Part shown: positions 52,607 to 60,639 of the stretch, in pieces | Layout of the letters: the number at the start of each line of letters is the position of its first letter | Position numbering within the stretch: position 1 is the first letter of the stretch | Assembly (NCBI RefSeq): GCF_024655635.1 | Contig: NZ_JANLGI010000012.1 | Span: 112,145 to 176,144, forward strand | Origin: Allobosea sp. 47.2.35 | Lineage (GTDB): Bacteria > Pseudomonadota > Alphaproteobacteria > Rhizobiales > Beijerinckiaceae | Direction of reading: 5' to 3' | Length of the DNA stretch: 64,000 bases | The notes under the pieces: generated by a model | Told to the model about the DNA's origin: nothing | The model's database searches: none | What the model saw: only the letters and a program-made list of their open reading frames with translations | Program-made: the position numbers and the translations under genes

Positions 52607-52910
52607 TTGAAAATCGCTACTTACACGTTAACGGCATCAACGGCCGCCTTCAGGTTCTCCTGCGTTGGCTCAAGCAGGACTGGCCGGATGTGGTCTGCCT
52701 GCAGGAGCTGAAATATTCCGACGCCCGATTTCCAGAGCGGGAACTGCGGCAGGCGGGGTATGAGGCAATTTGGCAGGGCCAGAAGAGCTGGAACGGCGTC
52801 GCCATCCTTGCAAAGCGAGGCAGCCCGCTGGTCCTGACGCGCCGGGGGCTGCCCGGAGACCCCGACGATATCCACAGCCGGTACATCGAGGCCGCAGCGC
52901 ACGTGACACT
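52607..52910 (+). pseudogene. Exodeoxyribonuclease III (xthA) fragment
   Basis: From TTG 52607 the sequence reads MKIATY. It then loses one base (TAC-ACG-TTAAC where ExoIII has TAC-AAC-GTTAAC) and continues in the next frame with VNGINGRLQVLLRWLKQDWPDVVCLQELK, where the catalytic Glu lies in QELK. It ends after ~100 residues at the IS element. The C-terminal two thirds, with the other active-site residues, are absent from the window. Both a frameshift and truncation make it non-functional. Confidence 0.88.
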
Positions 52911-52944
52911 TGATCCGCCCCCGCCGAGAGGTCCATGGGGATTG

Positions 52945-53859
52945 TTAGTGGACGGTTGGCCTCGGCGCCAGCGCAGGCGGCGTAGCCGGTCTGGATAGCG
53001 CAGCCGCCCGCGCGGTCATGGCGGGCACGAAGACTTCCGGAGCCGGCGGCTTGTAGCCGAGCGAGCCATGCGGGCGCACCGTGTTGAAGTGGCGCCGCCA
53101 GCTTTCGATGACGATCTTCGCTTCAGCGAGGGTATAGAAGATCTCGCCGTCGAGAAGCTCGTCTCGCAACCGGGCATTGAACGACTCGTTGAAGCCGTTC
53201 TCCCAGGGGCTTCCGGGCGCGATATAGGCGGTCTTGGCGCCGACCGCACCGATCCAGTCCTGCACGGCCTTGGCGACGAATTCGGGCCCGTTATCTGACC
53301 GAACATGCTCCGGCACGCCGCGCGGGATGGACAGATCCGAGAGCACGTCGATGACGTCGATCGCCTTCAGCCTGCGATCGATGCGGATTGCCAGGCATTC
53401 ATGCGTGAACTCGTCTATGATGTTCAGCATCCGGTATTTTCTCCCATCATGGGTGCGGTCCTCGACAAAGTCGTAGGACCACACGTGATTGGGCCGCTCG
53501 GCGCGAAGGCGGATGCAGGTTCCGTCCGCGAGCCAGAGACGGCTGCGTTTGGGTTGTCGGGCTGGAACTTTCAGCCCCTCGCGTCGCCAGATGCGCTCAA
53601 CCCGCTTGTCGTTGACCACCCAGCCTGCCGTCGAGCGCAGCAGCGCGGCGATCTTGCGATAGCCGTAGCGGCCATAGCGGCGGACCAGTTCGACGATGTC
53701 GGCCGTAAGCCTCTCCTCGTCGTCGCGTCCGCGCGGGATCCGGCGCTGGGTCGAGCGATGTTGTCCGAGCACATGGCATATCCGCCGCTCCGACACCTTC
53801 AGGACGAGCCGAACATGATCGATGCAGGCACGGCGACGCGCGGGGCTTACCAGTTTCCC
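52945..53859 (-). CDS. IS3-family transposase OrfB (integrase core)
   Basis: The ~300-residue frame is expressed by -1 frameshifting from orfA at about 53,856, within CGGGAAAC. DDE residues are visible in WSYDFVED (D), VRSDNGPEF (D) and [16 protein letters not shown] (E). An HTH_21-like segment ([16 protein letters not shown]) lies at the front. It has no lesion that I can see. The free-standing in-frame GTG at 53796 would also give a shorter product. Confidence 0.88.
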   Translation of the reverse strand, partial: GKLVSPARRRACIDHVRLVLKVSERRICHVLGQHRSTQRRIPRGRDDEERLTADIVELVRRYGRYGYRKIAALLRSTAGWVVNDKRVERIWRREGLKVPARQPKRSRLWLADGTCIRLRAERPNHVWSYDFVEDRTHDGRKYRMLNIIDEFTHECLAIRIDRRLKAIDVIDVLSDLSIPRGVPEHVRSDNGPEFVAKAVQDWIGAVGAKTAYIAPGSPWENGFNESFNARLRDELLDGEIFYTLAEAKIVIESWRRHFNTVRPHGSLGYKPPAPEVFVPAMTARAAALSRPATPPALAPRPTVH

Positions 53860-54125
53860 GAAGCCGCCTCCTTCAGGATCAGCTTGTCGAGCGTCAGGTC
53901 CGCGACGGCGCGACGAAGCCGGGCGTTCTCGGCCTCGAGCTCCTTCATCCGCTTCACCTGATCCGTCTTCAGGCCGCCAAACTCTCGGCGCCAGCGGTAA
54001 TAACTAACCTCCGTCACGCCGATCGAGCGGATCGCATCGGCAACGTATTGACCCTGCGAGACCAGCACATCGACCTGGCGCAGCTTCGCGACAATCTCTT
54101 CGGGCTTGTGACGCTTCTTCGGCAT
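53847..54125 (-). CDS. IS3-family transposase OrfA
   Basis: This 92-residue protein has a helix-turn-helix ([30 protein letters not shown], ~6-45) and a leucine-zipper-like helix ([29 protein letters not shown]). It is typical of the group with the [11 protein letters not shown] start. It ends in TAA after the slippery region that leads into orfB. Confidence 0.9.
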   Translation of the reverse strand: MPKKRHKPEEIVAKLRQVDVLVSQGQYVADAIRSIGVTEVSYYRWRREFGGLKTDQVKRMKELEAENARLRRAVADLTLDKLILKEAASGNW

Positions 54126-54188
54126 TGCGGTCCTCCTGTCTGCCAAAAGACATAGTTCAGGGTGGACCAATTCAACGGGGGTGGATCA

Positions 54189-54277
54189 GCAGCTGAGGCC
54201 CGCTGAGTCAGGTCCGAGACCTGCCTTCGCAGGAGCGCGATCCGATCGTCGAGCAGTTCACGGTTTCCGTTTGCCAT
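54189..54277 (-). pseudogene. Truncated small gene at the IS right end
   Basis: From ATG 54277, with a perfect GGAGG ribosome binding site, the frame reads MANGNRELLDDRIALLRRQ, then VSDLTQRASAAD, and enters the IS. It is the 5' piece of a small helical protein whose 3' end is lost. Its partner on the other side of the IS is xthA, not its own continuation. Confidence 0.6.
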
Positions 54278-54862
54278 TTCCGACCTCCTATTGGTCTTGG
54301 CCGCCACTTTGCCGGCTCCAGAGTCAGGACGTCCGCAGGCTGCTACTAGTCCATAGAATGATCGTGTTCTAGCCAAACCAAAGCCGTGCCCTCGGGGCTC
54401 CGGGTTACGGGCGGGTGCGAAGGGAATGCCCTCCGAATTTGGGGCGATTTATGCCTTTGAATCCTATCTCAGCGTTAGCGTTAGCCCACCTCCTGAATAC
54501 GCCAATGCGAGCCGGGCAAGTTGTCTGGCTCAGGGTTCGAGCGCGTCGTCGCAAACCGATCCTCCCGTTCCCGAGCGACGATGTACGCAGCGGTAGTTCC
54601 ATTGCCGAAAGTCGCCACCCGCTGCAGATTCGAGAACGACCGTCTTAGTCGTATCAGAGCCGCTCTAATCGCACGGGCTCGACAGGCTTCCCGCTCGCTT
54701 TCGCCGGCGTAGACGTAGGCGATCGCCTCCTTGCTGCAGAATTTTCTTCGACGGCCGGGGTTTCCCAGCGGGAATCTCGCTCCTCATGACTGCTCAGGTT
54801 CATCCCACAAACTAACCGCGAGTCGCAGACGCATGCCTCGAATCATCTCACGCATCACAAGT
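54278..54862. other. 585-bp gap between the IS and the cytochrome oxidase operon
   Basis: A minus-strand open frame (54481-54750) has gene-like sequence (KEAIAYVYAGESEREACRARAI..) but no usable start codon, so it may be a remnant. Nothing else is supported. Confidence 0.35.
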
Positions 54863-55186
54863 TCAGACGCAGGCCGGCAAGGCTGCGGCCGCCAGTGCCG
54901 TAAAGGAGACAGCAAGCGCCGAGAGTACGTCCAAGGCGATCGCGATGTGGGTGCGTTCATGCCAGGCTCCCGCAATTTTTGTCCGGCGCCACAAGCTCGC
55001 AAAGTGCCAAGCTATAACCATCAGTGCCGCCAGGGTGGCCCCCGTCGCCAAACTATTGTGCCAGCCCGGCAGGCCGGCCCGGCAGAGCAGTGATTCCGAG
55101 GCATAGACCGCGAGGAAATGAGTGGCCCAGAGGATCGGGCCGACGATGACGTTGGCGGCCAAGCGCAGAGACGAAGCCGCTCTCAT
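54863..55186 (-). CDS. Small membrane protein of the oxidase operon, 107 residues
   Basis: Three hydrophobic helices (about 8-28, 40-65 and 80-105) with two Cys occupy nearly the whole protein. It overlaps the fused subunit I/III gene by ATGA. In caa3-type loci a small membrane protein often follows; here it may serve as a small extra oxidase subunit. The family is not named to my knowledge. Confidence 0.65.
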   Translation of the reverse strand: MRAASSLRLAANVIVGPILWATHFLAVYASESLLCRAGLPGWHNSLATGATLAALMVIAWHFASLWRRTKIAGAWHERTHIAIALDVLSALAVSFTALAAAALPACV

Positions 55187-57732
55187 GTCGCCACCAGCCG
55201 CGGAAAGCCATGTGTCAGCGCGAGGCCGAAGGCGGCCTGTCCGAGCGAATAGGCCCAGAGCAGCGCAAGGTTGTCGAAGACGACGCGGCGTATGCGGTCG
55301 ACCCGCCCCGTCGCCAGCCGCGCTGCGGCGAATCCGGCAGAGAGCAGCACGGCCCCCGCGATCTGCGCCTGCAACGCGGCATTCGCATAGACCATGGCGG
55401 CGTAACCGCTTGTTTGCGGCCTGAGGCCCGCCCGCCAATGCTGCAGAATGTCGACGCCGAGCGCGCCGACGAGAGCGATCGCTCCCAGCAGCAAGAGGAC
55501 GGCGATGATGCCGCGCCGCCCGCCTCCGCCGTCGAGCAGCCGCCTGGAGGCCTCGAGGAGCAGGCCGCTGACAATCAGCAAGACCATCGGCACCAGTAGG
55601 GCCGGGAGTGCCGAAAGCTGCTCTCGCCCCGGCCAGACTTGCGGTGCGACGGTCCAGAGATAGAGATAGCCGAAGAGATAGGAGAGATAGAGCGCGGCGG
55701 CGACCAGCATCAGCACGACCATCGCCCACCAGCTATGCGACATCGATCCCGAGGCATAGCTCGGCAGCCTGACGCCGCCGCCGATATCGATCTCGCCGAC
55801 CGGCGCCTGATCGCATTCCCACATCCAGCGCATGATCGCGACGATGGCCCCGATGCCGCAGAGACCGGCGAGCACCACGGCCTTGACCGTCAGCAGCAGG
55901 AAGAAGCCGGCGGTGAAGACCGCCGCCGCGAAATGGGCATAGCCCGGGCCTGTCAGCCGCATCACATATTGCGGCTCGGCCTCGACCGGGGAGGTTACGA
56001 TCGTCTCGCGCCCGCCGGTCGCGGTTCGGGGCAGGTAATGCGCGCCCGCCTCGACCTCGCGGACGAGGCTTGGCCGATCCCAGAGCGGCTCGCGGCTGTC
56101 GATCCTGGGAATGCTGCGCGTGCCGAAGGCATGGTTGGGTAGCCATTCCAGCGAACCGGCATCCCAGACATTGCCGGCAGGTTCCGCGGTCGTCAGGCGG
56201 ATGTTGCTGATGACGTCGACGAGAAAGACCAGGATGCCCGCGGCCAGCATGAAGGCGCCGAGCGTCGAGACCAGGTTGAGCGTCTCCCAGCCCATTCCGG
56301 CCGGATAGGTGTAGACGCGTCGCGGCATGCCGATCAGCCCGGTCACATGCATCGGCAGGAAGGCGATATTGAAGCCGAGGAAGATCAGGCCGAAGGACCA
56401 GCGCCCCAGCCGTTCCGAGAGCGGGCGCCTGCTGAAGGCCGGCGCCCAGTAGTAGATCGCCGCGAAGAGCGGAAAAACCATGCCGCCGAACAGCACATAG
56501 TGCAGGTGGGCGACGACGAAATAGCTGTCATGAGCCTGCCGGTCGAACGGCACCATCGCCACCATCACGCCGGTCAGCCCGCCCAGTGTGAAGATGATCA
56601 GGAAGCCGATCACGAAGAGCGACGGAACGGTGATCCTGAGCCGGCCTGCCGCGATGGTGGCGATCCAGGCGAAGACCTGGATGCCGCTCGGGATCGCCAC
56701 CGCCATGCTCGCCGCCGAGAAGAAGCCGAGCGAACGCGCCGGAATCCCTGTCGTGAACATATGGTGGACCCACAGCCCGAAGGAGAAGAAGCCGACCGCG
56801 ATCAGCGCCACCACAATCAGGCGGTAGCCGACCAGCGGCACCCGCGCCATGGTCGGTACGATCATCGAGACCATGCCCGCCGCCGGCAGGAAGATGATGT
56901 AGACCTCCGGGTGGCCGAAGAACCAGAACAGGTGCTGCCAGAGCAGCGGATCGCCGCCCTTCTCGGCGATAAAGAAGGGCCAGCCGAAGGCCCGCTCCAG
57001 CTCCAGCAGGATCGTCGCCAGGATCACGGCGGGAAAGGCGAAGACGATCATCCCCGCGAAGATCAGGAGCGTCCAGGCGAAGATCGGCATCTTCGTCAGG
57101 GTCATGCCCGGAGCGCGCGTGCGCAGCACGCCGACGATGATCTCGATCGCACCGGCGATCGCGGAAATCTCGATGAAGCCGATGCCGAGCAGCCACCAGT
57201 CGGCGCCGATTCCGGGCGAGAAGCGTTCGCCAGTCAGCGGCGGATACATGAACCAGCCGCCATCCGGCGCCGTGCCGAAGAACAGCGTGCAGAAGAACAC
57301 CAGGCCGCCGACGAAATAGGCCCAGAAGGCGAAGGCGCCGAGGCGCGGGAACGGCAGGTCGCGGGCACCGAGCATCTGCGGCAGCAGTAGGATGCCCACC
57401 GCCTCCACCGCCGGCACGGCGAACAGGAACATCATCACCGTGCCATGCATGGTGAAGATCTGATTGTAGGTCTGAGGCGAGAGGAAATCGTTTCCCGGCA
57501 CCGCGAGCTGCAGCCGGATCAGCAGGCCGAGGATGCCGGCGAGCAGGAAGAACAGGAACGCCGTCGCGATGTAGAAATAGCCGATGACGGTGTTGTTGAC
57601 CTCGGTGATGACGCGCCAGCCGCGCGGCGAGCGCCAGACGGCCTCGAGGCGCTCGCGCTCGCCCTCGGGCCGCGGCAGCGCGGACGGCAGGCCCGCCGCT
57701 TCGTCCGGAGCGTGAGAGTCGGAGGCCGTCAT
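55183..57732 (-). CDS. ctaD: Cytochrome c oxidase, fused subunits I and III
   Basis: This 849-residue heme-copper oxidase begins with the subunit I catalytic core (about 50-560). It carries HGTVMMFLFAVP (low-spin heme region), the FWFFGHPEVYIIFLP motif with the CuB His and cross-linked Tyr, and HLHYVLFGG with heme ligands. A subunit III-like domain of about seven helices follows from ~600. This I-III fusion is known in caa3-type oxidases. Protons are pumped across the inner membrane as electrons from cytochrome c reduce O2. ATGA overlaps on both sides confirm a tight operon. A C-terminal ~100-residue extension has additional helices. Confidence 0.93.
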   Translation of the reverse strand: MTASDSHAPDEAAGLPSALPRPEGERERLEAVWRSPRGWRVITEVNNTVIGYFYIATAFLFFLLAGILGLLIRLQLAVPGNDFLSPQTYNQIFTMHGTVMMFLFAVPAVEAVGILLLPQMLGARDLPFPRLGAFAFWAYFVGGLVFFCTLFFGTAPDGGWFMYPPLTGERFSPGIGADWWLLGIGFIEISAIAGAIEIIVGVLRTRAPGMTLTKMPIFAWTLLIFAGMIVFAFPAVILATILLELERAFGWPFFIAEKGGDPLLWQHLFWFFGHPEVYIIFLPAAGMVSMIVPTMARVPLVGYRLIVVALIAVGFFSFGLWVHHMFTTGIPARSLGFFSAASMAVAIPSGIQVFAWIATIAAGRLRITVPSLFVIGFLIIFTLGGLTGVMVAMVPFDRQAHDSYFVVAHLHYVLFGGMVFPLFAAIYYWAPAFSRRPLSERLGRWSFGLIFLGFNIAFLPMHVTGLIGMPRRVYTYPAGMGWETLNLVSTLGAFMLAAGILVFLVDVISNIRLTTAEPAGNVWDAGSLEWLPNHAFGTRSIPRIDSREPLWDRPSLVREVEAGAHYLPRTATGGRETIVTSPVEAEPQYVMRLTGPGYAHFAAAVFTAGFFLLLTVKAVVLAGLCGIGAIVAIMRWMWECDQAPVGEIDIGGGVRLPSYASGSMSHSWWAMVVLMLVAAALYLSYLFGYLYLWTVAPQVWPGREQLSALPALLVPMVLLIVSGLLLEASRRLLDGGGGRRGIIAVLLLLGAIALVGALGVDILQHWRAGLRPQTSGYAAMVYANAALQAQIAGAVLLSAGFAAARLATGRVDRIRRVVFDNLALLWAYSLGQAAFGLALTHGFPRLVAT

Positions 57733-58709
57733 TTCAGGCTCGCAAGATAGTTGGCGATCGCTTGTCGCTCCTCGCCCGAGAGGATGGCGAAGGGCGGCAT
57801 CAGGCTGCCCGGCTTGAGCGCGGCCGGCTCCACGATGAAGCGCGCGAGGTTCTCGGTCGTGTTCGGCACTGTCGCGGCGGCGAGGAAGCGCCGTCCGCCC
57901 ATGCGGGAGAGATCCGGGCCGATGGCGCCTGCGGCCGGCGTGCCGCGCACGGCATGGCAGGCGCCGCAGCCCGAGGCGAGAAAGAGAGCAGCTCCGCGCT
58001 CCACGGCCTCGCCGGCCGGCGCGGGAGGGCTATCGGCCGCGGCGAGCCAGGCGTCGAACTCAGGCTGGGGCATCGCCACGATCTCCAGCGCCATCTGCGC
58101 ATGGGCGGTTCCGCAATATTCGGCGCACTGGCCGCGATAGATGCCGGGGCGCTCGGCCTTGAGCCACATCCGGTTGGTCCGTCCCGGGATCATGTCGAGC
58201 TTGCCGCCAAGGCTCGGCACCCAGAAGGAATGGATGACGTCGGCGCTGCGCAGCACGAACTCGACCTCGACACCGACGGGGATGCGGATCTCGTTGGCTT
58301 CGGCGACCGGCTTGCCGGCCGGGCCGTCATAGGTGACGCGCCACCAGAACTGCTCCCCCGTGACCTCGACGCGCATCTCGGGCTGGCGCGGGTTCGCGAC
58401 CGTCTCGCGCATCAGCCAGAGCCCGTAGCCGAGCAGCACGGCAAGCGTGACCGCCGGAAAGGCGATCCCCCACAACCGGATCGCCGCCTCGGCCCGCAGC
58501 CACCGCCGTATCCGCTCCGGGCCGGCGATCGCGAACCCCAGCGCCACAAGCACGACAGCAAAGATCACCGCCGCGCCGGCGAACAGGATCCAGCTGAGCA
58601 GGGCGACGCGCGCAGCCTCTTCGCCGGCCGGCGCCAACGCCGACTGACGCTGACAGGCTGTCAGCATAAGCAGGCCAGTGCCGAGCACGAGAGCGCGCAG
58701 AACCTTCAT
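57729..58709 (-). CDS. ctaC: Cytochrome c oxidase subunit II with C-terminal cytochrome c domain
   Basis: This 326-residue lipoprotein (lipobox LTAC, Cys ~19) has two membrane helices, then the CuA domain with QCAEYCGTAHAQM (two Cys, His, Met ligands; ~195-207) and a fused c-type cytochrome with CGACH (~248-252). The fused cytochrome identifies a caa3-type enzyme. It overlaps both neighbours by ATGA. Confidence 0.93.
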   Translation of the reverse strand: MKVLRALVLGTGLLMLTACQRQSALAPAGEEAARVALLSWILFAGAAVIFAVVLVALGFAIAGPERIRRWLRAEAAIRLWGIAFPAVTLAVLLGYGLWLMRETVANPRQPEMRVEVTGEQFWWRVTYDGPAGKPVAEANEIRIPVGVEVEFVLRSADVIHSFWVPSLGGKLDMIPGRTNRMWLKAERPGIYRGQCAEYCGTAHAQMALEIVAMPQPEFDAWLAAADSPPAPAGEAVERGAALFLASGCGACHAVRGTPAAGAIGPDLSRMGGRRFLAAATVPNTTENLARFIVEPAALKPGSLMPPFAILSGEERQAIANYLASLK

Positions 58710-59854
58710 CGCCGCGGCTGCCCTGCCGGCGTCACGCTGGCGAAATAGGCGGCGAGGTCGCGGGCCTGTTCGGCTGTGAGGCGGCGGCCGATCGGCGCCA
58801 TGATGCGCCCGGTCGGGCTGCGGCCGTTCAGGCCAGCCCGCCAGGCCGCAAGCTGCCCCTCGGTATAACGAGAGGATTGCCCTGCCAGGCGCGGAAATGT
58901 CGGAATCGCCTGCTCGTCATGGCAGCTCAGGCAGGCGGGCACGCCACGGGAGCGATCTCCCTCGCGCGCCAGCTTCTCCCCGCGCGCGAGGGTTTCCGGG
59001 TCCGCTCGTTCGGGCTCGATCTCCGGCCGCGGCAGTCCGGCATAATGGGCTGCGAGCTTCCTGATCGCGCCATCGGTCAGGTCGGTCGCGGCGGTCTGCA
59101 TGATGCCGCTGTCGCGCAACCCGGCGGCATAGTCGCGGAGCGCGTTCTCGATCATCGCCGCCGGCTGGCCGTGCAGCAGCGGCACGAGCCGGCTCGTCGG
59201 GCCCTCGCCGTTGCCGTGGCAGCGCGCACAGGCCCCGATCGCATCCTGATCGTCGCCGCTCTCGGCGATCTCGGCGCCGCTGGCCCGTTCCGGCTCGACC
59301 TCGCCCAAGGCCAGCTCGCGATACGCAGCACGGTCGAGCTGTGGCAGCAGGCGCAGGAAGGCGACCACGGCCCAGATTTCGTCGTCGCGCTCCAGCGACG
59401 GGAAAGCCGGCATGCCGGCGTATTTCAGGCCGTGCTTGACGATCCAGAACAGCTCGCCATCCTTCCAGCCCCCGACCTTGTCTTTCAGGTTCGGCGGCGG
59501 CGGCAGCATCTTCGCAGCGACAGGGCTCACCGGCGTGCCCGGTGCTCCGTGGCAATAGGCGCAACCGGCATGGTAGTGCCCGGCACCGAGCCTGACGCGG
59601 TCCTCGTCCTGTCCTTCCGGAAGCGCCTCGTCCGGCGCGTGCGCCTTGACGGAGTTCTCCATCCCGAAGCGTAGAATCCAGTCCGTGATCGCGAGATGGC
59701 CTCGGCTGGCGGCGATATTGTAGACGCCCGACCAGGCGAAGAGCAGCCCGACGACAACGACTGCCACGATAGTCGCGGCCGCGGTCAGCGCGAGCTGGCC
59801 GCGTGTCGCGAGCACCCATGCCGCGATCCGCCTAGCTCGCGCGAGCGGAGACAT
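58706..59854 (-). CDS. Tri-heme cytochrome c, membrane anchored
   Basis: After one N-terminal helix (~20-42) there are three CxxCH sites (CAYCH at ~98-102, CARCH and CLSCH), each in a cytochrome-c-like domain. It is likely the electron donor to the oxidase. The gene is coupled to subunit II by ATGA and overlaps the end of the ctaG-like gene by 23 bp. Confidence 0.9.
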   Translation of the reverse strand: MSPLARARRIAAWVLATRGQLALTAAATIVAVVVVGLLFAWSGVYNIAASRGHLAITDWILRFGMENSVKAHAPDEALPEGQDEDRVRLGAGHYHAGCAYCHGAPGTPVSPVAAKMLPPPPNLKDKVGGWKDGELFWIVKHGLKYAGMPAFPSLERDDEIWAVVAFLRLLPQLDRAAYRELALGEVEPERASGAEIAESGDDQDAIGACARCHGNGEGPTSRLVPLLHGQPAAMIENALRDYAAGLRDSGIMQTAATDLTDGAIRKLAAHYAGLPRPEIEPERADPETLARGEKLAREGDRSRGVPACLSCHDEQAIPTFPRLAGQSSRYTEGQLAAWRAGLNGRSPTGRIMAPIGRRLTAEQARDLAAYFASVTPAGQPRR

Positions 59855-60500
59855 CTGATCGGCTCCGGGCTCCGTCGAGCCGGGTCAGCATGCGCGCCGC
59901 CAGCGCAACGCCGACGACGAGGTAGCTCAGGGGGCAGGCCGTCACCATCAGCAATCCGGCGAGTTGCTGGTCGTCCAGGCTTGACGGGCCGGTGATGCAC
60001 AGCGCCAGGGCAAGACCGGGCAGGCCGTAGAGATCCCGAGGCGCGAAGATCAAAAGGGCGCCTAGCAGGCAGGCGAGCTTCCCGGTCAAGAGCAGCGCGC
60101 CCAGCGCCTGCCATCCACCCGTGCGGGCCGCACCGATGACCGCGTGCCAGAACCACACTGCGCTGCCGGCGAGCATGGCCATAAAACCGAGCTGGGCCAA
60201 AGCCGAGCCTGCCGCAAGCTGCTGGAGCGTCGGCATATGCCAGGCCCAGAGGACGATCAGTTGCAAGGTCGCGGGAGCGAGAAGGGAGCCACGCCGCATG
60301 GCCTGAGCCGGCGGCACGCCCAGCGCCAGGACCGGCGCGGCAATATTCATGACTGTGAGATGCTGCAGCATCTGCAGCGACAGGGGACCGAGGTCGAGAA
60401 ACGGCACGCTCGCAACGCCGACCAGCGCGAGCACAGCGACACCGGCCAGCACGGGCCCGGTGACGTTCTGAGTCGCGTCCGATCTCTGCAGATGCCGCAA
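59832..60500 (-). CDS. caa3-type oxidase assembly factor CtaG
   Basis: This 222-residue membrane protein has about six helices with the caa3_CtaG pattern MLQHLTVMNIAAPVL, WAWHMPTLQQLA and FWHAVIGAA. In Bacillus, CtaG of this type is needed for CuB insertion. It starts with TTG behind an unusually strong GGGGGAG ribosome binding site, and it heads the oxidase operon. An EcfG-like site (GGAAC-N16-GGTT) lies 23 bp upstream. Confidence 0.87.
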   Translation of the reverse strand: MRHLQRSDATQNVTGPVLAGVAVLALVGVASVPFLDLGPLSLQMLQHLTVMNIAAPVLALGVPPAQAMRRGSLLAPATLQLIVLWAWHMPTLQQLAAGSALAQLGFMAMLAGSAVWFWHAVIGAARTGGWQALGALLLTGKLACLLGALLIFAPRDLYGLPGLALALCITGPSSLDDQQLAGLLMVTACPLSYLVVGVALAARMLTRLDGARSRSDVSARAS

Positions 60501-60523
60501 GCGAAAGCTCCCCCTGCACCGAC

Positions 60524-60548
60524 AACCGGGAGTTCGCGCCGCAGTTCC
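60524..60548 (-). promoter_or_regulatory. Candidate EcfG promoter of the oxidase operon
   Basis: GGAAC-N16-GGTT; one base differs from CGTT. Confidence 0.4.
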
Positions 60549-60578
60549 CGCCCCCCGCCGCTAAACTTGAGCGCCTGC

Positions 60579-60594
60579 GAACCTCTGTAGGTTC
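60579..60594. promoter_or_regulatory. Palindrome upstream of the sugar dehydrogenase
   Basis: GAACCT-CTGT-AGGTTC is a perfect dyad 45 bp before the ATG; it may be an operator of an unknown regulator or a small hairpin. Confidence 0.35.
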
Positions 60595-60639
60595 TCCACG
60601 TTGACCTCCGAACGATCACAGCCGGATGCGGAGGCCAGC

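Larger units (their letters stand above)
52911..54188 (-). mobile_element. Complete IS3-family insertion sequence (1278 bp)
   Basis: Imperfect terminal inverted repeats begin TGATCC(G/A)CCCCCG at 52911 and, reversed, at 54188 (GGATCA). They are alike for about 25 positions and include a GTCCA block. Two overlapping frames, orfA and orfB, fill the element in minus orientation, as usual for the IS51/IS407-type groups. No matching direct repeat is visible in the flanks, which differ (..cacact and gcagctg..). This agrees with an IS-associated deletion that removed the xthA 3' end. Confidence 0.85.

Noticed and set aside
54481..54750. A gene-like minus-strand frame
   Set aside because: There is no ATG, GTG or TTG start before the gene-like part, so it is left as a possible remnant only.
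56347..57390. A 347-codon plus-strand frame
   Set aside because: It is the shadow of the oxidase subunit I/III gene; the composition is His/Arg/Glu repeats.
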